NCBI GenBank assembly: GCA_963814135.1
Contig: CAWFBZ010000003.1
Span: 248,001-312,000 of the forward strand
Reading direction: 5' to 3'
Origin: UBA877 sp963814135
GTDB taxonomy: Bacteria; Chloroflexota; Anaerolineae; Anaerolineales; Villigracilaceae
Length of the DNA stretch: 64,000 nucleotides
Below the pieces are notes generated by a model. That model made no database searches. It was not told where the DNA came from and saw nothing but the letters and a program-made list of their open reading frames with translations. The translations under genes were made by a program, and so were the position numbers. Positions within the stretch are counted from its first letter, which is position 1. The number at the start of each line of letters is the position of its first letter. Below, piece after piece: positions 43,901 to 51,908 of this stretch.

Positions 43901-44188
43901 CTGATCCAGCCGGATGGGACTTGGATTATCCGCCGTAACAGATCGGAATGGTTCGCACCCAGTAGTGCAGGGATCAGCGTACTCGCCCACGGCACTTCCA
44001 GTGCGATTCAACCGGGCGCCAACCAGGTTTCGGTCAGTTGCCAGGCTGATGAACTGATTTTCAGTGCAAACGGGTCAGAACTGGGCCGGGTGCAGGATGC
44101 TCTCTATCCCGAAGGAAAGATTGGCATCTTCTTCGACGCGTATACATCTGGAACTTTCAACAATCTCAACGTGAGGCGCACAGAGTAA
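40949..44188 (+). CDS. Zinc-ribbon membrane protein with five LamG/DUF1080-like repeats
   Basis: A 1079-residue protein of unknown function. The N-terminus is a zinc ribbon (MKKCPFCAEKIWDEAVLCRY then CGRELPG) followed by one membrane helix (LLPIGILAGVLVLVVGGYFL). The rest is outside and holds five copies of a beta-rich concanavalin-type domain of about 190 residues, starting near residues 78, 318, 526, 703 and 899. Each opens with a YxxDFxN-like strand (LYQTDFENNDASLSNW, IYTTDFGNLDALSQYW), has a CRYTxxGWYxFxVxPxGxW core (VCRYTEKGWYQFMVEPNGVW) and closes with a GKIGxxF strand. Thr/Pro linkers join the first two. GGAGGGA precedes the ATG. It may bind polysaccharide. Confidence 0.8.
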   Translation: MKKCPFCAEKIWDEAVLCRYCGRELPGPGHEPHRKAHTPVPELKKLLLPIGILAGVLVLVVGGYFLLGKIRANRTPAHPVVFALDFENKAAFFGWHVGGPGTELLWLENTRDGKYYFEFPSGFLETEDLQFSDIQVSADVEFLDDTRMDASISCRLHQGEGYGFQISNTGQWSITKSYLSQGTTLAQGWSAEIKPDKNHLAGRCVGTQLTLLVDGVEIGLAEDADMTVGSIGLGYNAEKAGAGTFDNILVEGWGNAQSTSAPQTGDQPVFSENLDDPSNATPDATATTTPTIGPVAIATADPTPAPTLRPTPIPADELVLYQTDFENNDASLSNWRTFAYSFASPTLGTEGYTVSTNTSFYRFNATETNQRIFSIYEGDPGSSDVDISLHATSTNYGGSVGLVCRYTEKGWYQFMVEPNGVWSVRLVGYDETGHLRFRKISSGIRWLGLNVDLRAECKGDTLSFYLNGENLAFLHDNTYPRGQVGVLSWSFDQAGQVGYIDKFSLQRVQWSESAAPGPAPTPGADGTIYTTDFGNLDALSQYWYTFLRTEILGPGAERKTNYYINDFDPGTDVEISADLTAGSGTRSLICRYSSDGWYEAGYGNSPSGIYIGLARLEHNANGELVTTWLASQAFDDASTPKLTLTCAGNQLEVSVDGELYLSYEDNLWRTGRYGFSFVSNTPISPKALFGSFMVRPAQTPQPGDVIYSEVFDTPEKITSNWNLDMSGVDPRITIQDNSLVLVPGDNVLHPGNDISAENIEFGVDLEFLAKSDLVLHCRVDSAASIGFDIHSNGDWGIVLNFEQVLANGNSASIHSGNNQFTIKCVDNRLTLIANGDTLATVEQPSYGPSIGKVGFDVFDGSSQVKVNSLTLKLMQSASLPPTSPLLNQVFTPVYPPGKAIYAWNSTNFVDRSRTLWYSWYAGSQPGSEENGSVIVPGQKGLTYWNYQSDLYDLPLELTADVTFSGKSGAIGLMCRYTQLGRYEFLIQPDGTWIIRRNRSEWFAPSSAGISVLAHGTSSAIQPGANQVSVSCQADELIFSANGSELGRVQDALYPEGKIGIFFDAYTSGTFNNLNVRRTE

Positions 44189-44226
44189 CTGCGCAACCAG
44201 GCGCTCTTCTGGACGCACTTATTCCA

Positions 44227-45060
44227 TTAGCCCAGCACCAAATTATCGATCAGGCGCGTCTTTCCAAAATAGACTGCCATGGAAAGTAGTGCCTTTCCCT
44301 CGATCTTTTCCAATTCCTCCAGCGTCTCGTAATCCGCACACGAGACATAATGCAGGCGTGCCAGCGGCTCGGCTGCCACCTTTTGGCCGACAAGCTGGCG
44401 CAGTTTTTCAGCCTGGCGCTCCCCGGCGTCGTACGCGGCTTGTGCCTCTTTCAGAGACCGCGAAAGCACTGTTGCCGCCTGGCGTTCCTCGGGGTTGAGG
44501 TAGACGTTCCGGCTCGACATGGCCAGACCGTCCGGTTCCCGCACGATTGGGCATACCACGATATCGACCGGGAAGTTCAGGTCGGTCACCATCCGCCGGA
44601 TGACAGCCGCCTGCTGGGCATCCTTTTGCCCGAAATAGGCTTTATCCGGCCCCACTCCATTGAATAATTTTGCCACGACCGTCGTCACACCCCGGAAATG
44701 TTCCGGTCGGACGCTGCCTTCCAACCGCTTTGTTAGCTTTTCCACGTTTACCCAACTCTGGAATCCGGGCGGATACATCACCTCCGGAGTAGGCGTCCAG
44801 ACCAGGTCCACCCCGGCAGCTTCCAGCAGAGCCAGGTCGTGCGGCAGATCGCGCGGATAGCTCGCCAGGTCCTCGGTCGGGCTAAATTGGGTCGGGTTTA
44901 CGAAAATACTGGCTACCACGCTCGCACACTCTGCGCGGGCGCGTTCGACCAGGGAAATGTGCCCACTGTGCAGATACCCCATGGTGGGTACAAAACCAAC
45001 GGGTCCGGGTAGTGCTGCGCGGGTTGTTCGTAATTCGTTGATGGTTGTTACAGTCTGCAT
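44227..45060 (-). CDS. panC: Pantoate--beta-alanine ligase
   Basis: PanC joins pantoate and beta-alanine with ATP to make pantothenate, the coenzyme A precursor. The 277 residues have GFVPTMGYLHSGHISLVERA (HxGH nucleotide motif), SIFVNPTQFSPTEDLASYPR, FRGVTTVVAKLFNGVGPDKA, YFGQKDAQQAAVIRRMV and the GLAMSSRNVYLN motif. Length is normal. GAGGAGG precedes the ATG. panB and panD are not in the window. Confidence 0.95.
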   Translation of the reverse strand: MQTVTTINELRTTRAALPGPVGFVPTMGYLHSGHISLVERARAECASVVASIFVNPTQFSPTEDLASYPRDLPHDLALLEAAGVDLVWTPTPEVMYPPGFQSWVNVEKLTKRLEGSVRPEHFRGVTTVVAKLFNGVGPDKAYFGQKDAQQAAVIRRMVTDLNFPVDIVVCPIVREPDGLAMSSRNVYLNPEERQAATVLSRSLKEAQAAYDAGERQAEKLRQLVGQKVAAEPLARLHYVSCADYETLEELEKIEGKALLSMAVYFGKTRLIDNLVLG

Positions 45061-45396
45061 CGAAACCTCCTCGATTACACCTTGCTGATCTACCCAAAAA
45101 TATCACCATAAGTTAATATATTTTCTACTTCGTATGAATTTCTTTTTTCCTCTTGAAAAATAAGAACGCATGTGCTATAATCTTTATCAGTCACTTATTC
45201 ATGCAGGTGACTGTTTTGGAAAGTTTGATCTTCTTATCGGTGGGAAAGCAGTACCCTTAATATTTTCTCTATCGGCCATATTCGTTTCTTTTTGTTTTAC
45301 GGCTGCAATACTCTCAGCTTCGAAAATATTCATCCTGTTAATTGGAACCTTTTTGTCCGCTCTGTACATCATTCATTCAGAAAAAGGAGATTCATA
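45061..45396. other. Long ssb leader region
   Basis: The ssb promoter at 45153-45181 implies a leader of about 210 bases. An AGTCAC/GTGACT inverted repeat lies at about 45188-45212. No further gene or known riboswitch is recognised. Confidence 0.5.
45153..45181 (+). promoter_or_regulatory. ssb promoter with SOS-box-like operator (AGAAC-GCAT-GTGCT)
   Basis: TTGAAA at 45153-45158, a 17-base spacer and a perfect TATAAT at 45176-45181. The spacer ends with AGAACGCATGTGCT (45163-45176), identical to that at 37971. The word is one base off the GAAC-N4-GTTC box bound by Gram-positive-type LexA, and ssb is often in the SOS regulon. Confidence 0.65.
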
Positions 45397-45783
45397 ATGC
45401 CATCACTAAATCGTGTGCAATTGATCGGCCGTCTCGGCAAGGATCCCGAAACGCGCCACACCACCACCGGAAAAAAAGTGGCTTCGTTCAGCCTGGCAAT
45501 CAGCAACCGCTGGAAATCTGGCGAAGGCGAAGCCCGGGAATCCACCGAGTGGGTCAACATCGAAGCCTGGGAGCGCCTCGGGGAAATTTGCTCCCAATTC
45601 CTGCACAAGGGCAGCCTGGTCTATCTAGAAGGCCGCTTGAGAACGGATAAAGTTGATGATAAAAGCGGCGGGACCAAATATTACACCAAGGTGGTGGCCT
45701 TGTCCATGCAGATGTTGGACCGTAAGCCGGAGGAAGAGCCCGTTTCTTCCGTGGAGGAGGAGCCGGGAGAATACGAGGCCTGA
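45397..45783 (+). CDS. ssb: Single-stranded DNA-binding protein
   Basis: A 128-residue OB-fold protein: LNRVQLIGRLGKDPETRHTT, VASFSLAISNRWKSGEGEAR, ESTEWVNIEAWERLGEICSQ and LVYLEGRLRTDKVDDKSGG. The acidic tail EEEPGEYEA stands in for the usual DDDIPF tip and is short; the classic tip for partner binding is absent. It covers ssDNA as a tetramer. AAAAGGAGATTCATA precedes the ATG. The promoter carries an SOS-like operator. Confidence 0.9.
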   Translation: MPSLNRVQLIGRLGKDPETRHTTTGKKVASFSLAISNRWKSGEGEARESTEWVNIEAWERLGEICSQFLHKGSLVYLEGRLRTDKVDDKSGGTKYYTKVVALSMQMLDRKPEEEPVSSVEEEPGEYEA

Positions 45784-45818
45784 AGTATGGTTATTGCCAC
45801 CAACCTTTCTAAAAAACC

Positions 45819-45847
45819 TTGACAATCCCACAAACCACGCATAAAAT
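45819..45847 (+). promoter_or_regulatory. Promoter of the MFS exporter leader
   Basis: TTGACA at 45819-45824, 17-base spacer and TAAAAT at 45842-45847. It would make a leader of about 135 bases before the GTG at 45989, containing the two hairpins below. Confidence 0.65.
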
Positions 45848-45857
45848 GCGCTTTCGA

Positions 45858-45896
45858 AAAAATTTCCCAACCAACAGACGGTTGGGAAATTTTTAT
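45858..45896 (+). terminator. Hairpin with T tract in the exporter leader, possibly also the ssb terminator
   Basis: AAATTTCCCAACC, loop, GGTTGGGAAATTT followed by TTTATA. The stem has about twelve pairs. It lies after the ssb stop and downstream of the 45819 promoter, so it could stop ssb and attenuate the next gene. Confidence 0.7.
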
Positions 45897-45948
45897 ACGG
45901 CGCGACTCCTTCGTAATAGATGGTAGCGCCGGTTTCATAACAACCATT

Positions 45949-45977
45949 GGCGGCCCACACGGGCCGCCTATTTTTTT
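45949..45977 (+). terminator. Terminator-like hairpin immediately before the exporter ribosome site
   Basis: GGCGGCCC-ACAC-GGGCCGCC is a perfect eight-pair stem followed by TATTTTTTT and directly by AGGAGG, the ribosome site of the exporter. Position suggests conditional termination or attenuation. Confidence 0.7.
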
Positions 45978-45988
45978 AGGAGGCTTCG

Positions 45989-47314
45989 GTGAAAGCGTAC
46001 AAACCCTTTTTGCTCGTTTGGGCCGGCCAGGTGGTTTCGATTCTCGGTTCCAGCTTGAGCTGGTTTGCATTGGGCGTCTGGATTTACCAGAAGACCGGTT
46101 CGGCCAGCCAGTTTGCATGGGTGGCACTTTGTACGGCTTTACCGCAGATGCTCGTTTCTCCCTTCGCCGGGGTGATTGTCGATCGCTACAACCGGCGCTG
46201 GGTAATGGCATTTGCCGACGGCGGAGCAGCGATCTGCACGCTTGCCCTGGCTGGGCTGTTCATTTCGGGTCATATCCAACTCTGGCACATTTACCTGTTG
46301 ACTGCCTGCAGCGCCGCCTGCAATGCTCTCCAGGTTCCGGCATATACCGCCCTGGTGGCTTGTATCGTTGAACGCAATCAGTTGGGCCGTGTGAATGGAC
46401 TGATCCAGTTTGGGCAAGGTCTCGCTGAGATCCTCGCCCCAACCCTTGCAGGCGTGTTGGTATTGACCATCCAGGTTCCTGGCATCCTGGTCATTGATTT
46501 GGCTACGTTTTGCATCGCAGTAATATCCCTCTCCGTTGCGCGATTCAATGGGCAAGACGACGCTCCCGGTCCGGTCAGCCCAGCCCGCGCTTCGTCCCGC
46601 GCCTGGCTGCCAGAACTGCAAGCCGCCTGGTTATCCCTGCGTGCTCGCCCGGGATTGCTCAACTTGCTCGGCTACCAGGCATTGTTTTCATTCCTGTGGA
46701 GCCTGTTCGGAGTCTTGGTGGTACCAATGATCCTGGGATTCTCCGACCCACAAGGGTTGGGGCTGGTTCTCTCCCTGGCCGGACTAGGACTCCTGTCGGG
46801 AAGCCTGGTCCTCTCCGCTTGGGGCGGTCCAAAGCTCCGTCTGACCGGGGTCCTTGCCTTCGAACTGGTCAGTGCCCTGGCATTCTGCCTGATTGGGTCA
46901 CGACCTTTGCTATGGCTGGTAGTCGCGGCCGCCTTTATCGCCCACTTCACCCTCGCGTTTGTTGCCGGGCTTAACGAAGCCATCTGGCAATGCCAGGTGG
47001 AAAAAGCAGTACAGGGACGCGTCTTTGCTTTTAAGCAGACTGCTGTCAAGGCTGCCACGCTGATAGCCTATCTGGTGGCGGGTTGTTTGGCCGATCGTGT
47101 GCTGGAACCGCTGCTGGGTGATGGAGGTCCCGCGACAGCCAACCTGGGTGTCTGGTTCGGCGTCGGTCCGGGGCGCGGTCTGGCATTGCTCTTCTTCATG
47201 ATCGGTCTGGTCAAAGCTGCCTCGGTATTGGCAGTTTATCTGTCCCCCAACACACGCCGCCTGGAGGCCGGTTTGGCAGCTGAATCTCCTGCAGTTTTCA
47301 GGCACCTCGTATAA
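45989..47314 (+). CDS. MFS exporter (EntS-like, MFS_3)
   Basis: A 441-residue 12-helix transporter starting with a GTG: KAYKPFLLVWAGQVVSILGS, then LSWFALGVWIYQKTGSASQF and the loop motif FAGVIVDRYNRRWVMAFADG (motif A). This N-terminus is typical of MFS_3 drug and siderophore exporters such as EntS. The C-terminal half ends with a variable tail. The ribosome site AGGAGG abuts a terminator-like hairpin. The substrate is unknown. A bidirectional terminator separates it from pepF. Confidence 0.85.
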   Translation: MKAYKPFLLVWAGQVVSILGSSLSWFALGVWIYQKTGSASQFAWVALCTALPQMLVSPFAGVIVDRYNRRWVMAFADGGAAICTLALAGLFISGHIQLWHIYLLTACSAACNALQVPAYTALVACIVERNQLGRVNGLIQFGQGLAEILAPTLAGVLVLTIQVPGILVIDLATFCIAVISLSVARFNGQDDAPGPVSPARASSRAWLPELQAAWLSLRARPGLLNLLGYQALFSFLWSLFGVLVVPMILGFSDPQGLGLVLSLAGLGLLSGSLVLSAWGGPKLRLTGVLAFELVSALAFCLIGSRPLLWLVVAAAFIAHFTLAFVAGLNEAIWQCQVEKAVQGRVFAFKQTAVKAATLIAYLVAGCLADRVLEPLLGDGGPATANLGVWFGVGPGRGLALLFFMIGLVKAASVLAVYLSPNTRRLEAGLAAESPAVFRHLV

Positions 47315-47349
47315 AAAACTGGGTGCCGGACTTGCCGGCACCCAGTTTT
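47315..47349. terminator. Bidirectional terminator between the exporter and pepF
   Basis: ACTGGGTGCCGG, loop ACTTG, CCGGCACCCAGT, with AAAA before and TTTT after, so it serves both converging genes. Confidence 0.9.
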
Positions 47350-47363
47350 GTCTGTTAAAGTTG

Positions 47364-49127
47364 TTACTTCATCTGTTCCAGTTGGCTCACCATCTGATCC
47401 AAGACGTCGAACCCTCCCTGCCAAAACGCCTCTGAACGAATGTCTATGCCAGCCTCGGCGCAAATTTGTGCCGGAGCTTGCGATCCTCCTGCGGACAGCA
47501 TGCGAACGTAACGCGGCTTGAAAGCCTCTCCTTCGGCTTTGAACTGCTGGTAAAGCGACAGGACCAGCAACTGGCCAAAGGCATAGGCATACACGTAAAA
47601 TGGGGTGTGATAGATGTGCGGGATCGAGACCCATTCCCATTTGAACTCATCACTCAGGTCCACCGCATCTCCAAATTGTTCTTTCAGGTTTTCGACATAA
47701 GCAGATGCAATTTCATCCACTGAGGCGTTATTCATCACCATCGTGTGGGCTTGTTTCTCAAACAGGGCGAAAAACGCCTGGCGCATGATGGTTGCGTACG
47801 CGTCATCCACCTGTCGGAAGAGCAGGTCCCGCCGGACGGCTTCGTCGGTCTCGCTCGCCAGCAACCGCTCCACCAGCATCATTTCACCGAACGTTGAGGC
47901 GGTCTCGGCCAGCGGCAGGGAGGAGTGGAAGGTGAAGGCGGTATGGCTGTTCGCCAGCAAGGCGTGGATGGCGTGGCCCAGTTCATGCGCCATGGTGGCA
48001 ACATCCTCGGCATGCCCCTGGTAGTTGAGTTTCACCCAGGGAGTCAGCTCCGGTGTGATGCTTGCGCAGAAGGCACCGCCTTGTTTGCCCTTGCGGACTT
48101 CGCTATCCAGATGATTTTGATCGAGCACCCGCTTGGCCAGTTCGGCGAAATCGGGCCGGAATGCCGAGAATGAGTCGAACACCATTCCAGTCGCCTGATC
48201 GAAGGCGTAGGTTTTGTCAGATTTGCTAACCGGCGCATAGATGTCGTAGCGTCTTAATTTGTCCACTCCCAGCACCCTGGCCTTTAGTTTGAAAAACCGT
48301 TGGAATATCGGTGCATTTTGCTTGCAGACCTTCAGCAAAGCTTCCACAGCTTCGTCGGGTATATCGTTCCCCAGGTTGCGTGCCGCAATCGGGTTGGTGA
48401 ACTTGCGCAGGGACAGGTTTTCATTGTGCCAATCGCGCACCCTGGTTTGATACATCTGCCCCAGTATGGCGCCATTTTCTCCATAGACGCGGTAAAGGGC
48501 CTGATAAGCCCGGGCCCGCAACTCCGGGTCGTTGCTGCGAGCAAAAACCATTAACTCCCCGCGGGTCAGGTCCCGGCTTTCTCCATCCACATCAATTTTG
48601 AAAGTGTAGCGATTGGTTATGGCGTCATAAAGTGTCACCAATGCGCTCGAACCGGTTACATTCTTGAGGTTGATTATTTTCTCTTCCGGTTCGCTGAGCG
48701 TATGTGGTCGAAATTGTCGGATCACCTCGAGGTAGTAACGGTAATCACCGGATTGCTCCATCAGCCGGTTTGCATTGGACTCGTCGAGGTCTTTCCACCA
48801 AAGGTTAAAAAACAGAGTGCGGTTCTCAAGTTCGGCCATAAATTGTCGGATACGACCGAGCAATGCCTGGAACGATTGGTTCTGCGTGTCTGCGGCAAAT
48901 GCCAGTTCAGCATATGCGTAAAGTTTGCTGGCGATACGCGTGCTCTCTTCGCTCTCTTTCAAGATCTCCAGGAAGGTGCTCATCGGTAAATCGTTCTTGA
49001 GTTGCGGACGCAGTTTCTCGAAACTGGCTACCAGTTCTTCCAGGGTTGTAAACGCAGCTTCCAGGTCCGGACTGTCTGGACCTGAGAATAGATCCTTCAA
49101 GCTCCATGGGGATAATTTGTTAGTCAT
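47364..49127 (-). CDS. pepF: Oligoendopeptidase F (M3B metallopeptidase)
   Basis: A 587-residue cytoplasmic zinc peptidase. The active site is VATMAHELGHAIHALLANSH (HExxH) with the distal glutamate in ASTFGEMMLVERLLASETDE. The N-terminus has WSLKDLFSGPDSPDLEAAFT and ELAFAADTQNQSFQALLGRI; the C-terminus IPHIYHTPFYVYAYAFGQLL is a family hallmark. It trims short peptides. AAGGAATAAT precedes the ATG. ychF follows upstream in the same direction. Confidence 0.93.
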   Translation of the reverse strand: MTNKLSPWSLKDLFSGPDSPDLEAAFTTLEELVASFEKLRPQLKNDLPMSTFLEILKESEESTRIASKLYAYAELAFAADTQNQSFQALLGRIRQFMAELENRTLFFNLWWKDLDESNANRLMEQSGDYRYYLEVIRQFRPHTLSEPEEKIINLKNVTGSSALVTLYDAITNRYTFKIDVDGESRDLTRGELMVFARSNDPELRARAYQALYRVYGENGAILGQMYQTRVRDWHNENLSLRKFTNPIAARNLGNDIPDEAVEALLKVCKQNAPIFQRFFKLKARVLGVDKLRRYDIYAPVSKSDKTYAFDQATGMVFDSFSAFRPDFAELAKRVLDQNHLDSEVRKGKQGGAFCASITPELTPWVKLNYQGHAEDVATMAHELGHAIHALLANSHTAFTFHSSLPLAETASTFGEMMLVERLLASETDEAVRRDLLFRQVDDAYATIMRQAFFALFEKQAHTMVMNNASVDEIASAYVENLKEQFGDAVDLSDEFKWEWVSIPHIYHTPFYVYAYAFGQLLVLSLYQQFKAEGEAFKPRYVRMLSAGGSQAPAQICAEAGIDIRSEAFWQGGFDVLDQMVSQLEQMK

Positions 49128-49160
49128 ATTATTCCTTATCGATAAATTTTGAGTGTTGGT

Positions 49161-50219
49161 TCACAGGCTCGATCGGATGTGAACGATATCGCCATCTTTG
49201 ACGATATATTCCTTGCCTTCCAGGCGCAGCTTTCCTTTGGCCTTGGCTTCGGTCATTCCGCCCAGGTCAATCAAATCTTGATATGCCACCACCTCGGCCC
49301 GCACAAATCCATGCGCCAGGTCTGTGTGGATTTCGGCAGCCGATTCAACTGCAGTGGCGTTCCTGCGTGTCGTCCAGGCGCGCACCTCGTCTTCCCCAAC
49401 GGTGAAAAAGGATTGCTGGTCGAGCAGGTCGTACGAGATGCTGATCATGCGGTTGAGGCTGAGTTCAGTGATGCCATATTCAGACATGAAATCTGTCGCG
49501 TCCTCAGGGGGTAGTTGGGCGATTTCCATTTCAAGTTTCCCCTGGAGAGCTACAACCGGCTCTGCGACCTGTACATTCGGAGCCGCCTGCGCCTCTCCAA
49601 GATTCAACAAAACCAGGATGGGTTTACGGGTCAACAACCCGAATCCTGAAAGAAGTCGGTCTTCCTCCGGAGATATCTCAATGCCACGCAAGGGTTTCTC
49701 TTCAGATAAGATTTCATGCAGACGTGAGAAAAGCGCAGTTTGGCGTTCATTCAACACCTTATCGGTGCCGCCTTTTTTGCGTTCTTCGGTCAACCGCTCC
49801 AGTTTGCGTTCGACAACGATCAGGTCATTAAGCAGCAGTTCGCCATTCATTGATGAGATATCTCTTCCCGGATTTACGCTGCCCGAAGGCATTGGTACGT
49901 TCTCATCGTTGAAACAGCGCACAACGTGAATTAAGCCTTCCATCTGGGTCAATTGGTTCAGCAAGGGACCCGCGAATCCGGACTTTGCCGAACCACTATC
50001 CAGTCCGGCTATATCGGCATAAGTAACTTTGGCATAAATGGTCTTTTTTGGTTTGAACATTGCCGAGAGTGTATCAACACGCGGGTCGGGTACGTCAACC
50101 ACCGCAGTATGGATTTCGATGCGCCCTGCCGAAGCTGTGGTCGGCGCGTTGCCACGCGTCAGGGCATTAAAAATGGTTGTCTTGCCGGATTGCGGAAAGC
50201 CGATAATTCCTAATTTCAT
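49161..50219 (-). CDS. ychF: YchF/Obg-like ATPase
   Basis: A ribosome-associated P-loop ATPase. MKLGIIGFPQSGKTTIFNAL carries the Walker A, then VVDVPDPRVDTLSAMFKP and VTYADIAGLDSGSAKSGFAG. The specificity motif is ILVLLNLGEAQ (NxxE) in place of NKxD, which makes YchF prefer ATP. A TGS-type tail ends at GKEYIVKDGDIVHIRSSL. I prefer the ATG at 50219; an adjacent ATG at 50222 gives one extra Met. It is convergent with nothing and is followed downstream by pepF. Confidence 0.93.
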   Translation of the reverse strand: MKLGIIGFPQSGKTTIFNALTRGNAPTTASAGRIEIHTAVVDVPDPRVDTLSAMFKPKKTIYAKVTYADIAGLDSGSAKSGFAGPLLNQLTQMEGLIHVVRCFNDENVPMPSGSVNPGRDISSMNGELLLNDLIVVERKLERLTEERKKGGTDKVLNERQTALFSRLHEILSEEKPLRGIEISPEEDRLLSGFGLLTRKPILVLLNLGEAQAAPNVQVAEPVVALQGKLEMEIAQLPPEDATDFMSEYGITELSLNRMISISYDLLDQQSFFTVGEDEVRAWTTRRNATAVESAAEIHTDLAHGFVRAEVVAYQDLIDLGGMTEAKAKGKLRLEGKEYIVKDGDIVHIRSSL

Positions 50220-50256
50220 CATTATCCTTTTTACTTGTGGTAAAATCACGCCGTTA

Positions 50257-50340
50257 GCCGGAGTGGCGGAACTGGCAGACGCGCACGACTCAAACTCGTG
50301 TTCCCTTACGGGATTGTGGGTTCAATTCCCACCTTCGGCA
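50257..50340 (+). tRNA. tRNA-Leu (anticodon CAA)
   Basis: An 84-base class II tRNA. The acceptor stem is GCCGGAG / CTTCGGC with one G-U pair and A as the discriminator. The anticodon stem is CACGA/TCGTG around CTCAAAC, anticodon CAA (reads UUG). A long variable arm (TTCCCTTACGGGA) and the T arm GTGGG-TTCAATT-CCCAC follow. The CCA end is not encoded. TAAAAT at 50241-50246 is a possible -10. Confidence 0.95.
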
Positions 50341-50357
50341 TTATATCAATAAAAATT

Positions 50358-50460
50358 CCCTTTGTCGGGGAGTAGCGCCCGCACCCGCGGGACAGGTTGA
50401 CCGTCAAGACGGAGTTTCACTCCCGGTAACCTGTGCGCTTTGCAGCGTTCGCGAGACCGC
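50358..50460 (+). promoter_or_regulatory. yybP-ykoY (Mn2+) riboswitch aptamer
   Basis: Three hallmarks of the yybP-ykoY motif appear in order: GGGGAGTAGC (50367-50376), CCGTCAAGACGG (50401-50412) and the GCGAGACC loop segment (50451-50458). In known members the two L1/L3 loops dock to bind Mn2+. The last segment is shared with the terminator that follows, the usual arrangement of an expression platform. The aptamer starts about 20 bases after the tRNA and may be co-transcribed with it. Downstream are glgC and a cation P-type ATPase, a known class of target for this riboswitch. Confidence 0.85.
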
Positions 50461-50486
50461 CATTCTGGCGGTCTCGCGTTTTTATT
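50450..50486 (+). terminator. Terminator of the riboswitch expression platform
   Basis: CGCGAGACCGCC, loop ATTCT, GGCGGTCTCGCG then TTTTTATT. The left arm includes the GCGAGACC of the aptamer, so aptamer folding and termination exclude each other. This predicts an ON switch with metal. Confidence 0.85.
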
Positions 50487-50601
50487 GTCAGGGTTCCCTG
50501 ACCAGGGCTAATCGTTGTGAACGACGAATATTTCAGAGGCAGATGGGATAAAATAGAGTGGAACCTCTATCAGCCAACTCGCTTAAATCGGAGGAAAAAC
50601 T

Positions 50602-51908
50602 ATGCCTGGTTTGAATGATATTCTCACCATCATCCTCGCGGGTGGACGCGGTTCACGCCTCTATCCGCTAAATAAGCTCCGATCGAAGCCGGCCGTTCCA
50701 ATTGCCGGTAAATACCGTCTTATAGATATTCCCATCAGTAATTGCATCAACTCGGGCCTTTTTCGGATCGACGTTCTAACCCAATTCAACTCGCATTCCC
50801 TGCACCGACACATCACCCAGACCTATAACTTCGATACCTTTCATACCGGCTTTGTCGAGATCCTGGCCGCTGAACAGAACTCCAAAATCCACCGACTGGT
50901 ACCAGGGCAACGCCGATGCTGTCCGCAAGCAATTGTTCCAGTTGCGCTCCGCTCATTCCAAATACGTGCTCGTGTTAAGCGGGGATCATCTCTACCGCAT
51001 GGATTATGGCCCGATGGCTGAATTCCACTGGGAGCATGATGCAGATATCACGGTGGCTGTTCAACCGGTCCGCCGGGAAGACACGCCTGGCCTGGGCATC
51101 CTGAAGCGCGGTCCCGATGACCGCATCACAGATTTCGTGGAAAAGCCTAAAGATCCCGACATATTATCCAGGTTTGTCAGTCGCGCCGATGAGTTGCGCC
51201 CATTCATCTGTTCCATGGGCATCTATCTTTTCAAAACGGATGCATTGATCAGCATATTGACTGATAATCCCGGTTTTGACGATTTCGGTGGGGATGTTAT
51301 TCCGTATGCCATTCAGAATTCTTCGGTCTATGGGTATGACTTTGATGGCTACTGGCGCGATATTGGAACGATCCGCTCCTTTTATGAAACCAACCTGGAT
51401 CTGACGACTTCCAATCCAGCCTTCAACTTTTATGATATGGAAAACCCAATTTACACGCATGCCCGTCTCCTGCCCGGGTCCACCGTGGAGGACAGTGTTT
51501 TGAAAGATGTGCTTCTGACAGAGGGCTGCCGAATTCAGAAAGCCGAAATAACCCATTCGGTTATCGGAGTTCGCAGTATGGTCTCAAGCGGAACGACCAT
51601 CAAAGATAGCATCCTCATGGGCGCAGACTATTACTCTGCCCTCTCGTCCTGCACAACCGCCTATTGGCATCGGCCCGAACTGTCATATTGAGGGTGCCAT
51701 CATTGACAAGAACGCTCGCATTGGTGCGGATGTGGTCATCCGCCCATTCCCACGCGGTACGGACCTGCATACCCCAAATTGGACTGTCCAGGATGGCATC
51801 GTCGTGGTCCCGAAGGATACCGTCATTCCTCCTGGCACACACATCGAGCTCGAAATCAGCCTGATCAAATTTAACAAAATCATTCTTTCGGAGAAACCCA
51901 CTATATGA
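50602..51908 (+). CDS. glgC: Glucose-1-phosphate adenylyltransferase (two frame breaks)
   Basis: GlgC makes ADP-glucose for glycogen. Segment one (from 50602) has IILAGGRGSRLYPLNKLRSK and PISNCINSGLFRIDVLTQFN. At about 50893, removing one A from AAAA joins SKSTDWYQGNADAVRKQLF; segment two holds LVLSGDHLYRMDYGPM, DFVEKPKDPDILS and YWRDIGTIRSFYETN. At about 51636 the frame moves again, to the C-terminal beta-helix PPIGIGPNCHIEGAIIDKN ending at 51908. The total of about 433 residues is normal. Both breaks are probably errors. The stop overlaps the ATPase start by four bases (ATGA). GAGGAAAAA precedes the ATG. Confidence 0.93.

Noticed and set aside
45897..45948. Fluoride or guanidine riboswitch in the exporter leader
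   Set aside because: The hallmark sequences (GATGG...CTCC for fluoride, ACGR loops for mini-ykkC) are not present.
50380..50392. GCGGGACAGG as another copy of the 10757 repeat
   Set aside because: It lies inside the riboswitch aptamer, where the sequence is explained by its stem; the match is short and probably chance.
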